DNA from: Planktotalea sp.
GTDB lineage: Bacteria; Pseudomonadota; Alphaproteobacteria; Rhodobacterales; Rhodobacteraceae
Direction of reading: 5' to 3'
Assembly: GCF_018607995.1 (NCBI RefSeq)
Contig: NZ_JABBAL010000030.1
Coordinates: 372,001 to 436,000 of the forward strand
DNA length: 64,000 nt
Positions 27,887 to 38,811 of the stretch are shown piece by piece. Under the pieces are notes generated by a model, which worked only from the letters and a program-made list of their open reading frames with translations, had not been told where the DNA came from and did not search any database. The position numbers were made by a program, and so were the translations under genes. Numbering within the stretch: the first letter of the stretch is position 1; each line of letters opens with the position of its first letter.

Positions 27887-30029
27887 AAGCAACGCTAGCC
27901 TTTAACTCCAAACGGCGCGCGTGAAGCACTGGTTCAGTATAGCCCGACGGTTGATTACGCCCTTCAAACACCAAATCGCACGCGGCTTTATAGGCAATTG
28001 TATCAAACCCCGGCGCCATCTTGCGATAAAGATTATCACCCTCGTTCTGGCGGTCGACAACGGTGGCCATCTTTTCCATCGCCGCACGAACCTGATCTTC
28101 GCTCACCACGCCATGATGCAACCAATTTGCTAATGCTTGGCTTGAAATCCGGCAGGTTGCGCGATCTTCCATCAGCCCTACGTCGTTGATATCAGGAACT
28201 TTTGAGCACCCAACACCCTGATCTATCCAGCGCACAACATAGCCCAAAATACCTTGGGCATTGTTCTCAACCTCACGCTGAATTTGCTCAGGCGACCACT
28301 GCGCATATTTCGCCAAAGGAATTTCCAGCAAGGTCTGCACGTTCGCGCGTCGGCCCTTTGCTTTGATCTGATCCTGCGCTTTTAGCACATCAATCTTGTG
28401 ATAGTGCAACGCGTGCAACGTCGCCGCCGTTGGACTTGGTACCCACGCGCAATTCGCGCCCGATTTTGGATGATCTACTTTCTGCTCAAGCATCGCCGCC
28501 ATAAGATCCGGCATCGCCCACATGCCCTTACCGATCTGCGCGCGCCCTTGCAGACCGCACTCCAGACCAATGTCAACATTCAGGTTCTCATAGGCACCGA
28601 TCCAACCCTTGAGCTTGATGAAATCCTTGCGACTAAATGGACCAGCCTCCATGGAAGTGTGTATCTCATCACCAGTACGATCTAAAAACCCTGTATTGAT
28701 GAAAGCAACGCGCGATTTAGCCGCTCGGATGCAAGATTTGAGGTTGGCCGAGGTGCGGCGTTCCTCATCCATGATACCGATCTTCACTGTATTGCGCGGC
28801 AGGCCAAGAATGTCTTCGACCTTGGCAAAAATCTCGTCAGAAAACGCGACTTCTGCGGGGCCGTGCATCTTTGGTTTCACAACATAAACAGAGCCATGCA
28901 CCGAATTCCCGCTCTCGCGTGTCAGGTCATGCATAGCGATCATCACAGTGCAGAGCGCATCCATCAAACCTTCACTGATCTCAGCGCCATCACGGTCCAA
29001 AATTGCAGGATTGGTCATCAGGTGACCCACATTGCGCACCCACAAAAGGGCGCGCCCTTTCAGCGACACTTCTCCGCCCTCTGGCGCTATGTAAACGCGA
29101 TCCGCGCTCAAGCGGCGGGTCATCGTCTGGCCACCTTTCTCAAAGGTTTCTTCTAGATCGCCTTTCATGAGCCCTAGCCAATTCCCGTAAGCGCCGACTT
29201 TGTCCTCTGCATCCACGCAGGCCACGCTATCCTCGCAATCCATAATCGCAGACAGCGCACTTTCCAGCACAACATCCGCGAGCCCCGCCTGATCGCGGCT
29301 GCCAATCGGGTGCGTGCGATCAAAGACTAGCTCCACATGCAGACCATTGTTGCGCAAAACGAGCGCACTTGGGGCCTTCGGATGCCCTTGATACCCAATG
29401 AATTGCGACGGATCACTTAGCGGTAAATCATCAACCAGTAGCGCCCCATCATGCACATGATAGCGACGCACATCTGCATGCGAAGCCCCTGAAATCGGGA
29501 AAGTTTCGTCTAGAAACACACGTGCACGCGCCACGACGCGGGCACCGCGGCCCTTGTCATAAGCGCCTTTTGGCGCAGCGCTGCCCATCACATCCGTACC
29601 GTAAAACCCATCATACAAGCTGCCCCAACGCGCGTTCGCAGCGTTCAGCGCAAAGCGCGCGTTCGTAACAGGCACCACCAATTGCGGACCGGGCGTTGTT
29701 GCGATCTCTGGATCAACGTTGGTCGTATCGATCTGGAAATCATCCCCTTCAGGGAGCAAATAACCGATCTCGCGCAAGAAACCGAAGTAAGCATCTCGCG
29801 TGTCACCACCTGCCTTGTGCGTCCTATGCCAAGTGTCAATTTTGCCCTGCATTTTCTCGCGCTCTGCCAGTAATGCGCGGTTCTTTGGCCCCAGATCATG
29901 CGCCAAATCCGACAGACCGGCCCAGAACACATCCGGATCGACACCCGTACCTTCAAGCGCGTTGCCTTCGATGAAATCCACAAGGATTTGATCGACCTGT
30001 AGCCCATGCTTTTCGATCCGTTTGGTCAT
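27885..30029 (-). CDS. glcB: Malate synthase G
   Basis: Condenses glyoxylate with acetyl-CoA to malate, the second step of the glyoxylate shunt. The 714-residue chain from the ATG at 30029 fits isoform G rather than the shorter A. Typical stretches are visible: [20 protein letters not shown] near the start, [21 protein letters not shown], the catalytic region [15 protein letters not shown], and [18 protein letters not shown]. Isocitrate lyase is not in the window, so glyoxylate could instead come from glycolate or from glycine made by sarcosine oxidase. The gene stands alone between two pseudogenes. Confidence 0.97.
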   Translation of the reverse strand: MTKRIEKHGLQVDQILVDFIEGNALEGTGVDPDVFWAGLSDLAHDLGPKNRALLAEREKMQGKIDTWHRTHKAGGDTRDAYFGFLREIGYLLPEGDDFQIDTTNVDPEIATTPGPQLVVPVTNARFALNAANARWGSLYDGFYGTDVMGSAAPKGAYDKGRGARVVARARVFLDETFPISGASHADVRRYHVHDGALLVDDLPLSDPSQFIGYQGHPKAPSALVLRNNGLHVELVFDRTHPIGSRDQAGLADVVLESALSAIMDCEDSVACVDAEDKVGAYGNWLGLMKGDLEETFEKGGQTMTRRLSADRVYIAPEGGEVSLKGRALLWVRNVGHLMTNPAILDRDGAEISEGLMDALCTVMIAMHDLTRESGNSVHGSVYVVKPKMHGPAEVAFSDEIFAKVEDILGLPRNTVKIGIMDEERRTSANLKSCIRAAKSRVAFINTGFLDRTGDEIHTSMEAGPFSRKDFIKLKGWIGAYENLNVDIGLECGLQGRAQIGKGMWAMPDLMAAMLEQKVDHPKSGANCAWVPSPTAATLHALHYHKIDVLKAQDQIKAKGRRANVQTLLEIPLAKYAQWSPEQIQREVENNAQGILGYVVRWIDQGVGCSKVPDINDVGLMEDRATCRISSQALANWLHHGVVSEDQVRAAMEKMATVVDRQNEGDNLYRKMAPGFDTIAYKAACDLVFEGRNQPSGYTEPVLHARRLELKASVA

Positions 30030-30137
30030 GTCATTCACCTGCAAATGTATATCATCGTGCCTGACCTAGTTCACGCAGCACTAAGGGGCAACAAAAGCTT
30101 TGAAAGACTATTCACAAATTTCGAAACTAATTGCGTT

Positions 30138-31128
30138 CTACACCGATGCACCAAACAAATACGCCTCATGGGCGCGCAGAAATAGAAATGCTGCGGTCAT
30201 CTTAGATGTGGTCTTCAACAAGTCGGGAAAAAGCGTTTCAAGCTCTTCTCGTGCAGCACTGCTCAATGCAGGGCGGGATGAATTGCCCAAGAAAAGCGTC
30301 TCCGTCGGTGCGCCATTGGCAAAAATTACGTCATTTTGGGCCGTGAGAATATGAAAATAGGTGATTTCATCGGTTTCAAGCTGTTTGATCGTGGTTCCAT
30401 TAACCAAGATTTCGCCGCAACCAAAGCAGCGCTCGCTCCTGAATAAAGTTCGGACCATCGGGTTGCAGACATAAACGCGATGGTTGGGCGACGAGTGCAG
30501 GTCTTGCGAATTTCCCATAGCACCCGCCTCAAAACAAATTAGCGCAAGCTTGCCGCGCCCACGTACCGTGCTTTTGCCAGAGCAAAGGACTTCTTGCGCC
30601 CCATTTTCCAAAGTCACAAGATTATCACCGGCGCGTATTTCTGCCACGTCAACCAAGCCAAAATTTGTTTGAATGTTCGTGCCTTCAACGAAGCATGCAA
30701 CATAATCGTCATATGCATTTGGTTTGTGTGTAAGATGTGCGTTCCTGATTAAACGTGTAGCTGCTGCCCGCGCGCAACAAAACTTTGGGAACAAGGCCAT
30801 CCACCGGCCCTTTTTGGTAGCCATCTCCGCCAAAGTGCAATGACGTGACCTGATGGCCCGATGCTGTGTTTATTAGATCGTAAGCAGTGATAATCGATGT
30901 TTCAGCAGCGATGGCTGATCCGTCAATATTCGCGGCGACATCAAAGATTTACGAGCCATCGACCTCGTCAAAAATCACATCATCATCGTCAACTCCAATA
31001 CGCGTTCCGGTCGCTCCGGGTACCAAGGTCAGCGTAAAAGACCCCGTGCCTGCCGCTGCCGCAAAAGCCTCATCAGGCAAACCACCGACAAAATCGGACG
31101 GGCTATATACGTAAAGATAATAAGGCAT
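30138..31128 (-). pseudogene. Second Hint-domain protein, broken by a stop codon and a frameshift
   Basis: From the ATG at 31128 the minus strand reads the usual N-terminal part of Rhodobacterales Hint proteins (PYYLYVYSPSDFVGGLPDEAF, then VDDDDVIFDEVDG). It stops at TAA 30949-30951 and continues in frame with DGSAIAAETSIITAYDLINTASG and YTFNQERTSYTQ. Near 30715-30730 a frameshift leads into NAYDDYVACFVEGTNIQT, the Hint nucleophile region, followed by the rest of the domain (SSPNHRVYV, a C-x2-C pair, TYFHILT) to 30138. The C-terminal 231 codons are open. Unlike the other Hint gene there are no RTX repeats. Confidence 0.85.
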
Positions 31129-31474
31129 AAAACGACCTCATTCATGAACACTCGTACGCAACTAACTTTTAACTATGTCCAGATTGCGTGACTATCTTGT
31201 CTATCGGTGACAATTTTGGGTCGAGGATATTAATTAGCGACAGATGGGCGACAATCGCGATCTAATCAGCCTTGCTGCGCCGACATCGTTCGGAGCAATA
31301 TTTTACACTCTCCCAATCGCGTACCCATTTTTTGCGCCATATAAATGGGAGCCCACAACATGCGCAAATCTTGCTCGGCAGGTTGGCTTTCTTCACACCT
31401 TTTGGCATCGTTTACTCCTTCTTTTCATTGCCCTCTCAGTTCGTTAGCCTGCGCCCAAGCAACAGGAGCACACG
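31129..31474. other. Gene-free stretch upstream of pepN
   Basis: The 346 bases between the start of the dead Hint gene and the start of pepN must hold the promoters of both. Several short open frames exist but none shows recognisable protein similarity or a ribosome site of note. An AGGAG motif at about 31460 precedes the pepN start. No clear hairpin or repeat was found. Confidence 0.5.
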
Positions 31475-34027
31475 ATGCGCGAGCCAGCACCGCAAACGAT
31501 CTATCTCAAAGACTACACAGCTTTTGGTTACACCGTAGAAGATGTGCATCTGACGTTCAAACTCTCCCCCGCCGCCACGCGCGTCCTCTCACGTATTCGA
31601 TTCGCGCCCAATTCTGAGGCCACTGATAAGACGTTCTTTCTAAATGGGGAGGGACTTGATCTGAAATGGGCGAAAATCAATGGTGCAGATATCGCGCCAA
31701 ACCTCACGCACGAAGGCTTAACAGCCGATGTCCCTGATGAACCGTTTATGTTCGAGGCAGAGGTCGAAATCAGCCCGCAAACCAATACCGCGCTTGAGGG
31801 TCTCTACATGTCGAGCGGCATGTATTGCACGCAATGCGAGGCTGAAGGTTTTCGCAAAATTACCTACTACCCTGATCGTCCCGACGTGATGAGCACCTTC
31901 ACGGTGCGCGTCGAAGGCCCGCATCCGGTTCTCTTGTCCAACGGAAATCCCACATCCTCCGGCACACATTTCGCAGAATGGCACGACCCTTGGCCCAAGC
32001 CTGCCTATCTATTCGCGTTGGTCGCAGGTGAGTTGATCGCGCATCCTGACCGCTTCACAACGATGTCCGGTAAAGACGTAGAATTGAATATCTACGTGCG
32101 GGCGGGCGACGAAGACAAATGCGCCTTCGGCATGGAAGCGCTCAAGAAATCAATGGTTTGGGACGAAAAGGTCTATGGGCGCGAATATGATCTCGACATC
32201 TTCAACATCGTTGCTGTCGATGATTTCAACATGGGCGCGATGGAAAACAAAGGCCTGAACGTCTTTAACTCCTCATGCGTGCTCGCCTCGCCAGAAACTT
32301 CGACGGATGCCAACTTTGAGCGGATCGAAGCGATCATCGCCCATGAATATTTCCACAATTGGACCGGCAATCGCATTACATGTCGCGACTGGTTCCAGCT
32401 CTGCCTCAAAGAAGGGCTGACCGTCTACCGCGACAGTCAGTTCACCTCTGACATGCGCTCTGCTCCGGTCAAACGCATCTCTGACGTAATTGATTTGCGA
32501 GGTCGTCAGTTCGCCGAAGATGGCGGTCCCCTTGCCCATCCCGTACGCCCCAACAGCTTTGTGGAGATCAACAATTTCTACACTGCGACAGTCTATGAAA
32601 AGGGTGCCGAGGTCATCGGTATGCTCAAAACCCTCGTCGGCGACGGCGCTTACGCAAAGGCCGTGGACCTCTATTTTAAACGCCACGACGGCGACGCAGC
32701 TACAATCGAGGACTGGCTTCAGGTCTTTGAAGACGTCACAGGTCGCGATCTGAAACGCTTCAAACGCTGGTATACTTCCGCAGGCACACCGCGTTTGCAT
32801 GTGAAGGAAAGCTACAAGAATGGCCGCTATAAACTGACATTCCGCCAAGAAACGCCGCCCACACCGGGCCAGCCACAGAAGAAGCCGCGTGTTATTCCGA
32901 TTGCCGTGGGTCTGTTAAATCCGAAGGGCAATGAAATTGCGCCGACACAGATTTTGGAAATGTCAAAACGCCAGCAAAGCTTCAAATGGGAGGGCTTAAA
33001 CGAGCAACCGACGCCCTCGATCCTACGTGGTTTTTCAGCTCCTGTGATTCTAGAGCGCGAGACGAACGATACGCAACGCGCCTTCCTGCTCGCCCATGAC
33101 ACCGACCCGTTTAATCGTTGGGAGGCTGGTCGCGAGCTTGCCAAATCCACGTTGCTTGCGATGATCGTAGACGGTGCCGCCCCGAACGCAGGCTACCTTG
33201 ATGGTATGCTCGCTGTGCTACGCGATGACAGTCTTGATCCCGCAACCCGCGCGCTGATGCTTGGTCTGCCCAGCCAGTCCGATCTAACGCAAATCCTTGC
33301 CGACAAGGGCGTAAACCCCGACCCACAAGGAATTTACGACGCAGTGCAAACCCTGAAACTCGCGATGGCGCAGCACATGCAAGACACGCTGCCGCGTATT
33401 TATGCTGAGTGCCAAGTCACCGGCCCCTACTCGCCCGAGGCAGAACCAGCAGGAAAACGCGCTTTGGCCAACGCTGTTCTCGCGCTTGGATCGCGCCTTG
33501 ATGGGGGTAAAGCCGCGCAGAAACAATACGACGCAGCGGACAACATGACCCAACAACTCTCCGCACTGGCCTGTCTTTTGCAAGAGAACGTCGGCAAAAC
33601 TGCTTTGGCAAACTTCTATGAACAATGGAAGCATGACCGTCTCGTAATGGACAAATGGTTCGGCCTGCAAGTCAGTTGCGCGGCACCAGAAGACACGGCG
33701 ACGACTGCAGAAAACCTAACTATCCACGCGGATTTCGACCACAAGAACCCGAACCGGTTCCGCGCCACGCTTGGTGCCCTCGCGATGTGCCATGCAGGAT
33801 TTCATCACATCTCCGGGCGGGGATACACGCTTTTGGCGGATTGGCTAATTACGCTTGACCCAATCAATCCACAGACCACCGCGCGCATGTGCAGCGCGTT
33901 TCAGACGTGGAAACGTTATGATGAGGCACGTCAAAACATGATGTTGGCAGAGATTGATCGCATTCTTGCCCAGCCGAGCCTCAGCCGCGACACGACTGAA
34001 ATGCTTACACGCATTCGCACCGCATGA
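31475..34027 (+). CDS. pepN: Aminopeptidase N (M1 family)
   Basis: A cytoplasmic zinc aminopeptidase that trims N-terminal residues from peptides. The 850 residues match the proteobacterial PepN type. The substrate-gripping motif G-A-M-E-N is at 254-258 and the zinc site H-E-Y-F-H at 290-294, with the third ligand glutamate in L-K-E-G-L-T at 313. The Y-E-K-G-A-E-V region and the helical C-terminal domain follow. The ATG at 31475 has an AGGAG site. Its stop overlaps the next start as ATGA, so the two are likely translated together. Confidence 0.97.
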   Translation: MREPAPQTIYLKDYTAFGYTVEDVHLTFKLSPAATRVLSRIRFAPNSEATDKTFFLNGEGLDLKWAKINGADIAPNLTHEGLTADVPDEPFMFEAEVEISPQTNTALEGLYMSSGMYCTQCEAEGFRKITYYPDRPDVMSTFTVRVEGPHPVLLSNGNPTSSGTHFAEWHDPWPKPAYLFALVAGELIAHPDRFTTMSGKDVELNIYVRAGDEDKCAFGMEALKKSMVWDEKVYGREYDLDIFNIVAVDDFNMGAMENKGLNVFNSSCVLASPETSTDANFERIEAIIAHEYFHNWTGNRITCRDWFQLCLKEGLTVYRDSQFTSDMRSAPVKRISDVIDLRGRQFAEDGGPLAHPVRPNSFVEINNFYTATVYEKGAEVIGMLKTLVGDGAYAKAVDLYFKRHDGDAATIEDWLQVFEDVTGRDLKRFKRWYTSAGTPRLHVKESYKNGRYKLTFRQETPPTPGQPQKKPRVIPIAVGLLNPKGNEIAPTQILEMSKRQQSFKWEGLNEQPTPSILRGFSAPVILERETNDTQRAFLLAHDTDPFNRWEAGRELAKSTLLAMIVDGAAPNAGYLDGMLAVLRDDSLDPATRALMLGLPSQSDLTQILADKGVNPDPQGIYDAVQTLKLAMAQHMQDTLPRIYAECQVTGPYSPEAEPAGKRALANAVLALGSRLDGGKAAQKQYDAADNMTQQLSALACLLQENVGKTALANFYEQWKHDRLVMDKWFGLQVSCAAPEDTATTAENLTIHADFDHKNPNRFRATLGALAMCHAGFHHISGRGYTLLADWLITLDPINPQTTARMCSAFQTWKRYDEARQNMMLAEIDRILAQPSLSRDTTEMLTRIRTA

Positions 34028-34455
34028 GCGATTTCACCTTCCAACGCGCCGCGCGCAACCCGCGCGCGGTTGGGTTTGTTGTGCTGTGGTGGCTCGTGAT
34101 TTTCGCGCTTTACGCCGTTCTCAATGGCTCTTGGGTGATCCTTGCAATTTTGGCGCTGTACAGTGTTCCTGCCCTCTTAGATATTTATCGTGGGACCACA
34201 GCTGCATTACAGATCACTGCGAAAGACATCCAATGGCGGTCTGGCAAACGCGCAGGCAATTTAGCGCGCGGGCAACTAAAATCGGTAAGGTTTGATACAC
34301 GGCTTGATCTGTCTTTGCGCATGACGTTGCTTACCTATCAAGACGAAAAATTACGTCTACCTTATGAGTGCACACCGAAAGCTAGCGATATCGAAGCCGC
34401 GCTCAAAGCCCGAGACATCCCCTACGATAGGCATCATTTCACATTGATGTCCTAA
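34024..34455 (+). CDS. Small membrane protein of unknown function
   Basis: The 143-residue protein has two hydrophobic segments at about residues 15-55 (AVGFVVLWWLVIFALYAVL and WVILAILALYSVPALLDIY). A soluble tail (ITAKDIQWRSGKRAGNLARGQLKSVRFDTRLDLSLRMTLLT) looks like a small PH-like beta domain. It overlaps pepN by ATGA. Its 3' end abuts the dead SLT gene on the other strand, the two stops overlapping by four bases. No function is known to me. Confidence 0.72.
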   Translation: MSDFTFQRAARNPRAVGFVVLWWLVIFALYAVLNGSWVILAILALYSVPALLDIYRGTTAALQITAKDIQWRSGKRAGNLARGQLKSVRFDTRLDLSLRMTLLTYQDEKLRLPYECTPKASDIEAALKARDIPYDRHHFTLMS

Positions 34456-35030
34456 GCACCGGGCCACAGTCGTGGTCGCACTGATTTCAAATTCCGACAA
34501 TATTTTTGTTTGCGCGTCCATGCGGCGATGTCTTTGCGTTTGGAGCTGATGAGCATCGGGCCCCAATGAGCGGCGACCCCGCGCCAACGTTTGTCCTTGG
34601 TAACCATGACTTTGTCGTGCGGCATCACAACAGTCAAAATACGCACAGCACATTCTAGATTTGAAGGCCCATGCTTGAGACCCTCGCGGCTTGACGCTCT
34701 ACATTTATAGCCTCGCGCTATTGCAGACAAAATCTGCAACAAGCCATACCAACGGCTATTGCAGCCAACTGCGTCCTGACAATAGGTGCTTTCGTGTTAA
34801 GCCAAAGCCGACATAAACACTGCCCAAAAGGCAGCGCGTTGCTCCACGCCAGCCTCTGGATAGGCCGGACACCAACCAGCAATATCGCCCGTACGGTTTG
34901 CAAAATAGGTTTCCCATGCGATCGCAACGCGGAAATAGCCGCCCGCGTCCAGATGCGACCGGCGGGGCGATGGTCCCAACGCGCCACTGTTACACTGTCC
35001 CCCGCCCTGCGGTTTGGGCGTAGGGATTCT
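34452..35030 (-). pseudogene. SLT-domain lytic transglycosylase, broken by a stop codon and a frameshift
   Basis: The minus strand begins around SLRPNRRAGDSVTVARWDHRPAG and continues TRAAISALRSHGKPILQT. The frame changes near 34885-34897 to TGDIAGWCPAYPEAGVEQRAAFWAVFMSALA. TAA at 34797-34799 then interrupts where the family has K before the catalytic H-E-S-T. The same frame resumes with HESTYCQDAVGCNSRWYGLLQI, the active-site glutamate and LLQI, and ends AAWTRKQKYC plus a short extension to 34452. Such proteins cleave murein with release of anhydromuropeptides. No start codon or signal peptide could be defined in the damaged 5' end. Confidence 0.85.
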
Positions 35031-35379
35031 TGTGGTGCTTAAAATTTGGGTTCAGTGATTCGTGTAAAACTTCCGAATTCGGGCGGATCAATGGGCGCAC
35101 GGTGTGATCTGCCGCGTTGCTCGCGACCGGGATCCACAGACACATCATTGCAAGAGTAGCTTAGCATAGGTGTTTCATCGCGCCACTCTGGCTGTTTCTA
35201 TGGGTCGGACGCAAGCAAGTCCCTGCCTCTATCCCGTTTACAAGCAAGTCCCTGCCTCTATCCCGTTTAACGGTCTTCGGAAACAGTTTGTTCTCGCCCA
35301 TCGCCCGCCACGATTGCGCCTGATTGCACCGCCATACGATATTCAACGCCTCGATCAAGAGGAGTGAAAGAAATACGGT
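35031..35379. other. Gene-free stretch with a tandem repeat
   Basis: About 350 bases between two pseudogenes. It holds a 29-base direct tandem duplication (separate entry) and possibly the decayed 5' end of the SLT gene. No supportable protein, RNA gene or terminator is seen. Confidence 0.5.
35212..35269. repeat. 29-base perfect tandem duplication
   Basis: Two adjacent identical copies of a 29-base unit (starting CAAGCAAGTCCCTGCCTC), at 35212-35240 and 35241-35269, in non-coding sequence. Only two units and no spacer, so it is a simple duplication. Confidence 0.9.
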
Positions 35380-36707
35380 ATGTCTATTTTAAAATCGCTA
35401 ATGGCTCGTCTGCCTGAAACGCAAATCACACCGCGCACCGCGATGGTGAAAAAGCCCTCAAAAGCAAGCATTCAAACCGACGCGCCAGATCTGGACAGCT
35501 CTTGGTCATTCCCGTCTCGAAAGAGCCGCGTGAAGAACAGCTGCGCAGCTATCGCTCTAATCAAGGTCAATTTTTGGCGCGCTAATAGCGTTGGGAAGAT
35601 CTAAGTAAGCTTGTGCAGAACGAAGACACGCAGCGCCACGCCGCCGCTGGCGGCATGCCGATTGCTGAGCTTTTGTGCCAAGGTGCGCGCTCGGATGTGT
35701 TTGCACTCGCGGAACATCTTTTAATCGATGGAACACCTGAGGAAAACCACCCCCTGACAGAGATGATTTCCGCACTTGAAGGGATCTTAAGCGAGTACGC
35801 TGACAACAATGTCATCGCGACGATTGTTGCGCTCATACATCTCGATATTGCATGGGCACGGCGCAGCACCGAAAGCATACGCGATACACCAGCGCGCAAC
35901 CTCGAAGCGTTCAACTTGCAGTCCAAACGCACGCAGCAAGTGCTTGATCCCTTTTGCGGAATAGAGCTTGACAGCCTACTCTTAACCTCTGCGCGCTGCG
36001 CACTTTTGGTTGGCAATCCGAACGCGAATGATCGCGTCACCAACGATTATGAGGACTTGATTGATCTCACGCCGCAACAACAACGCCATATCCACGCGCT
36101 TGGACATCACATTTTGCCGCAATGGTTTGGCAGCTACGGCTCCCTCGAATTGGAAGCGCGCCGAACAGCCTCCAGAACCCAAGACATATGGGGGGCTGGT
36201 GCCTATACATAGGCGTTTTTTGACGCGCTTTTGGTTGATCCGGCCTGTGCCCGCGTTCTCGACATTCCATTCTTCTTGGAAGGGATGCGCGATATTCTCG
36301 AGCGCTCTGAAGATCCACATAAATCGAACTTGTTTGCCTCCTTTGCGGCAGTGTTGATCCCGAATGCAGCAAAGCAATATAGTGAAGACCTCGAAGCAAT
36401 CACAGCACTGAAACAAATTCAAAAGTCTGCGCGGTGGATTATGTCGGACCGTCTGCATGAACTGCATCCCCTCATTTGGGGGCATGCTATGGAAGCGTTC
36501 GACAACCAAGCCCGCATCGCATCCATTGACACTATTTTTAAGCAAGGTTGTGAAAAGGCGAACCAAGTCTTTGTGAGCCTGTTCGGGGATCAAATGCTTA
36601 AAGGCAACGCCCTCATATTCATTTGCAACCAAGCAGCAAACCCGAATCCAACGCGCAGCGGAGCAAATCATCTGGTATGCCCACTCGTTCCTGTTGTTAG
36701 CGCCTAA
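35380..36707 (+). pseudogene. Conserved protein of unknown function, broken by a frameshift and three stop codons
   Basis: An ATG at 35380 opens MSILKSLMARLPE. Near 35480 the coding moves to another frame, reading QLLVIPVSKEPREEQLRSYRSNQGQFLAR. Adjacent TAA and TAG at 35583-35588 interrupt it. It continues in the same frame as RWEDLSKLVQNEDTQRHAAAGGMPIAELL, DPFCGIELDSLLLT, NDYEDLIDLTPQ, ILPQWFGSYGSLELEARRTASRTQDIWGAGAYT. TAG at 36210-36212 follows, then AFFDALLVDPACARVLDIPFFLEGM and LHELHPLIWGHAMEAFDN to 36707. I recall a conserved Rhodobacterales protein with this RTA-R-T-x-D-I-W-G-A-G-A-Y-T-W pattern, in which the last stop replaces Trp. Its function is not known to me; the helical, repeat-like character suggests a TPR-type scaffold. 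Confidence 0.75.
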
Positions 36708-36851
36708 AAGCTTAAGGTTGGCATACAGGATCAAAGTTTAGCGATTTTTTAAAATTTTCCCAATTTTTGTGACCTCCGACAGAGCCCCTCTTGCCCCCTC
36801 CTCAGCTCTGCCTTAAAAGCCCTTAACGCCCTGATTTCATGGACCCACAGC

Positions 36852-38363
36852 ATGCTTGATCTGACCTTCGAGACCCCTAAAATTAAAACGATTGCAGGGG
36901 CAAAACACGATTGGGAACTCGTCATCGGTATGGAAGTGCACGCGCAAGTTGCGTCGAACTCCAAATTGTTCTCTGCTGCCTCGACAAAATTCGGCGCAGA
37001 GCCCAATTCCAATGTCGCTTTCGTTGATGCGGCAATGCCCGGAATGCTGCCTGTTATCAACGAGTTCTGTGTTGAACAAGCAGTGCGCACAGGGCTTGGT
37101 CTAAAGGCAGAAATTAATCTGTTCTCGGCGTTTGATCGCAAGAACTACTTCTACCCTGACCTGCCGCAGGGCTATCAAATCAGCCAGTTGTACCACCCAA
37201 TTGTAGGCGAAGGCGAAATCATCGTTGATCTTGAGCCCGGCATCGCGCGCCGAGTGCGGATCGAGCGTATTCACCTCGAACAAGACGCGGGCAAATCGAT
37301 TCACGATATGGACCCGAATATGTCTTTCGTTGATCTCAACCGCACGGGCGTCGCCTTAATGGAGATCGTCTCGCGCCCAGATATTCGCGGCCCCGAAGAA
37401 GCCGCTGCTTTCGTGGTCAAACTGCGCCAGATCCTGCGTTATCTGGGCACCTGCGACGGCAATATGCAAAGCGGCAGCATGCGCGCCGACGTCAACGTCT
37501 CGGTCTGTTTGCCAGGCCAATACGAGAAATTCATCGAAACGGGTGATTTCGGCCACCTTGGCACGCGCTGCGAGATCAAGAACATGAACTCCACGCGCTT
37601 CATTCAGCAAGCCATCGATGTAGAAGCAAAACGCCAAATCGCAATCATCGAAGCGGGCGGCAAAGTCGATCAAGAAACCCGCCTCTACGATCCCGACAAG
37701 GGCGAAACCCGCTCTATGCGTTCCAAGGAAGAGGCGCATGATTACCGGTATTTCCCCGACCCTGATTTGCTCCCTTTGGAGATCGAACAGGCTTGGGTCG
37801 ACGATATCGCCAAAACCCTGCCAGAGCTACCTGACAAGAAGAAAGCACGCTTCGTCACCTCATTCGGCCTTTCGGAATATGACGCCTCGGTCTTGACCGC
37901 AGACGTTGAATCCGCAAGCTATTTCGAGTCAGTTGCAGAGAATCGCGATGGCAAACTCGCGGCGAATTGGGTGATTAACGAACTCTTTGGACGTCTTAAG
38001 TCAGACGAAAAGGACATCACCACCTGCCCGATCACACCAGCACAGCTTGGTGGCATCATTGATTTGATCAAGACCGACACGATCTCTGGAAAAATCGCCA
38101 AAGATCTGTTCGAGATCGTCTACACGGAGGGCGGCGAACCCGCCGACATCGTCAAAGCGCGCGGAATGAAACAAGTGACAGATACGGGCGCAATAGAAGC
38201 CGCAGTCGATCAGATCATCGCCGACAATCCGGCGCAGGTGGCGAAAGCAAAAGAAAACCCAAAACTCGCAGGCTGGTTCGTCGGTCAGGTGATGAAAGCG
38301 ACAGGTGGCAAAGCCAACCCGAAAGCCGTCAACCAAATCATCGCTGCAAAGCTCGCCGAATGA
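36852..38363 (+). CDS. gatB: Aspartyl/glutamyl-tRNA(Asn/Gln) amidotransferase subunit B
   Basis: Part of the GatCAB complex, which converts Glu-tRNA(Gln) or Asp-tRNA(Asn) to the amide. The 503-residue protein shows the family start V-I-G-M-E-V-H-A-Q, then [32 protein letters not shown]-type sequence, [30 protein letters not shown], and the C-terminal YqeY-like helical domain from about residue 400. Intact and essential. It overlaps the DUF4177 gene by ATGA. The 143 bases upstream contain the promoter, with no clear boxes. Confidence 0.97.
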   Translation: MLDLTFETPKIKTIAGAKHDWELVIGMEVHAQVASNSKLFSAASTKFGAEPNSNVAFVDAAMPGMLPVINEFCVEQAVRTGLGLKAEINLFSAFDRKNYFYPDLPQGYQISQLYHPIVGEGEIIVDLEPGIARRVRIERIHLEQDAGKSIHDMDPNMSFVDLNRTGVALMEIVSRPDIRGPEEAAAFVVKLRQILRYLGTCDGNMQSGSMRADVNVSVCLPGQYEKFIETGDFGHLGTRCEIKNMNSTRFIQQAIDVEAKRQIAIIEAGGKVDQETRLYDPDKGETRSMRSKEEAHDYRYFPDPDLLPLEIEQAWVDDIAKTLPELPDKKKARFVTSFGLSEYDASVLTADVESASYFESVAENRDGKLAANWVINELFGRLKSDEKDITTCPITPAQLGGIIDLIKTDTISGKIAKDLFEIVYTEGGEPADIVKARGMKQVTDTGAIEAAVDQIIADNPAQVAKAKENPKLAGWFVGQVMKATGGKANPKAVNQIIAAKLAE

Positions 38364-38758
38364 TACGCTACGAATATAAGGTCCTGCCTGCCCCATCTCG
38401 GGGTCAGCGGGGCAAAGGCGTCAAAGGCAGCGATGGCAGATTCGCCAATGCCCTCGAAACCCTGATAAATCAAATGGGATCAGACGGCTGGGAATATCAA
38501 CGCGCTGAAACTCTTCCCTCCGAAGAACGCGTAGGTATAGCTTCCAAGACGACAGTGTTTCGCAATGTGTTGGTGTTTCGCCGCTCTATTGAAACCGATG
38601 TAGAGGCGTTTGAGCCGAATTTGCTCGATGCGCCGAATGAAGAACCAGAGTTCGACAGCGAAGACACTGAAACGGATGACCCGCCCTCTGACCCAGAGCA
38701 ACCCTCGGATCCAGACGCTCCAGTGCAAAACGAAGACCCCGACGACTACAGAGCCTAA
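38360..38758 (+). CDS. DUF4177 domain protein
   Basis: The 132-residue protein begins [21 protein letters not shown] and has a [10 protein letters not shown] core, as in DUF4177 proteins of Rhodobacterales. The last 45 residues are highly acidic and proline-rich ([15 protein letters not shown]) and likely disordered. It is translationally coupled to gatB by ATGA. Its function is unknown. Confidence 0.85.
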   Translation: MIRYEYKVLPAPSRGQRGKGVKGSDGRFANALETLINQMGSDGWEYQRAETLPSEERVGIASKTTVFRNVLVFRRSIETDVEAFEPNLLDAPNEEPEFDSEDTETDDPPSDPEQPSDPDAPVQNEDPDDYRA

Positions 38759-38811
38759 ACCCCAGGGCTTCTTTCGTCCTAAAATACCTCGGGGGAATCT
38801 GCCTCGCAGAC

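Noticed and set aside
27885-27887. Hairpin 27866-27882 as the terminator of glcB
   Set aside because: On the minus strand no T tract follows the stem, so termination of glcB by it is uncertain; I assign it to the plus strand.
35212-35269. CRISPR array
   Set aside because: Only two adjacent units, no spacers and no cas genes.
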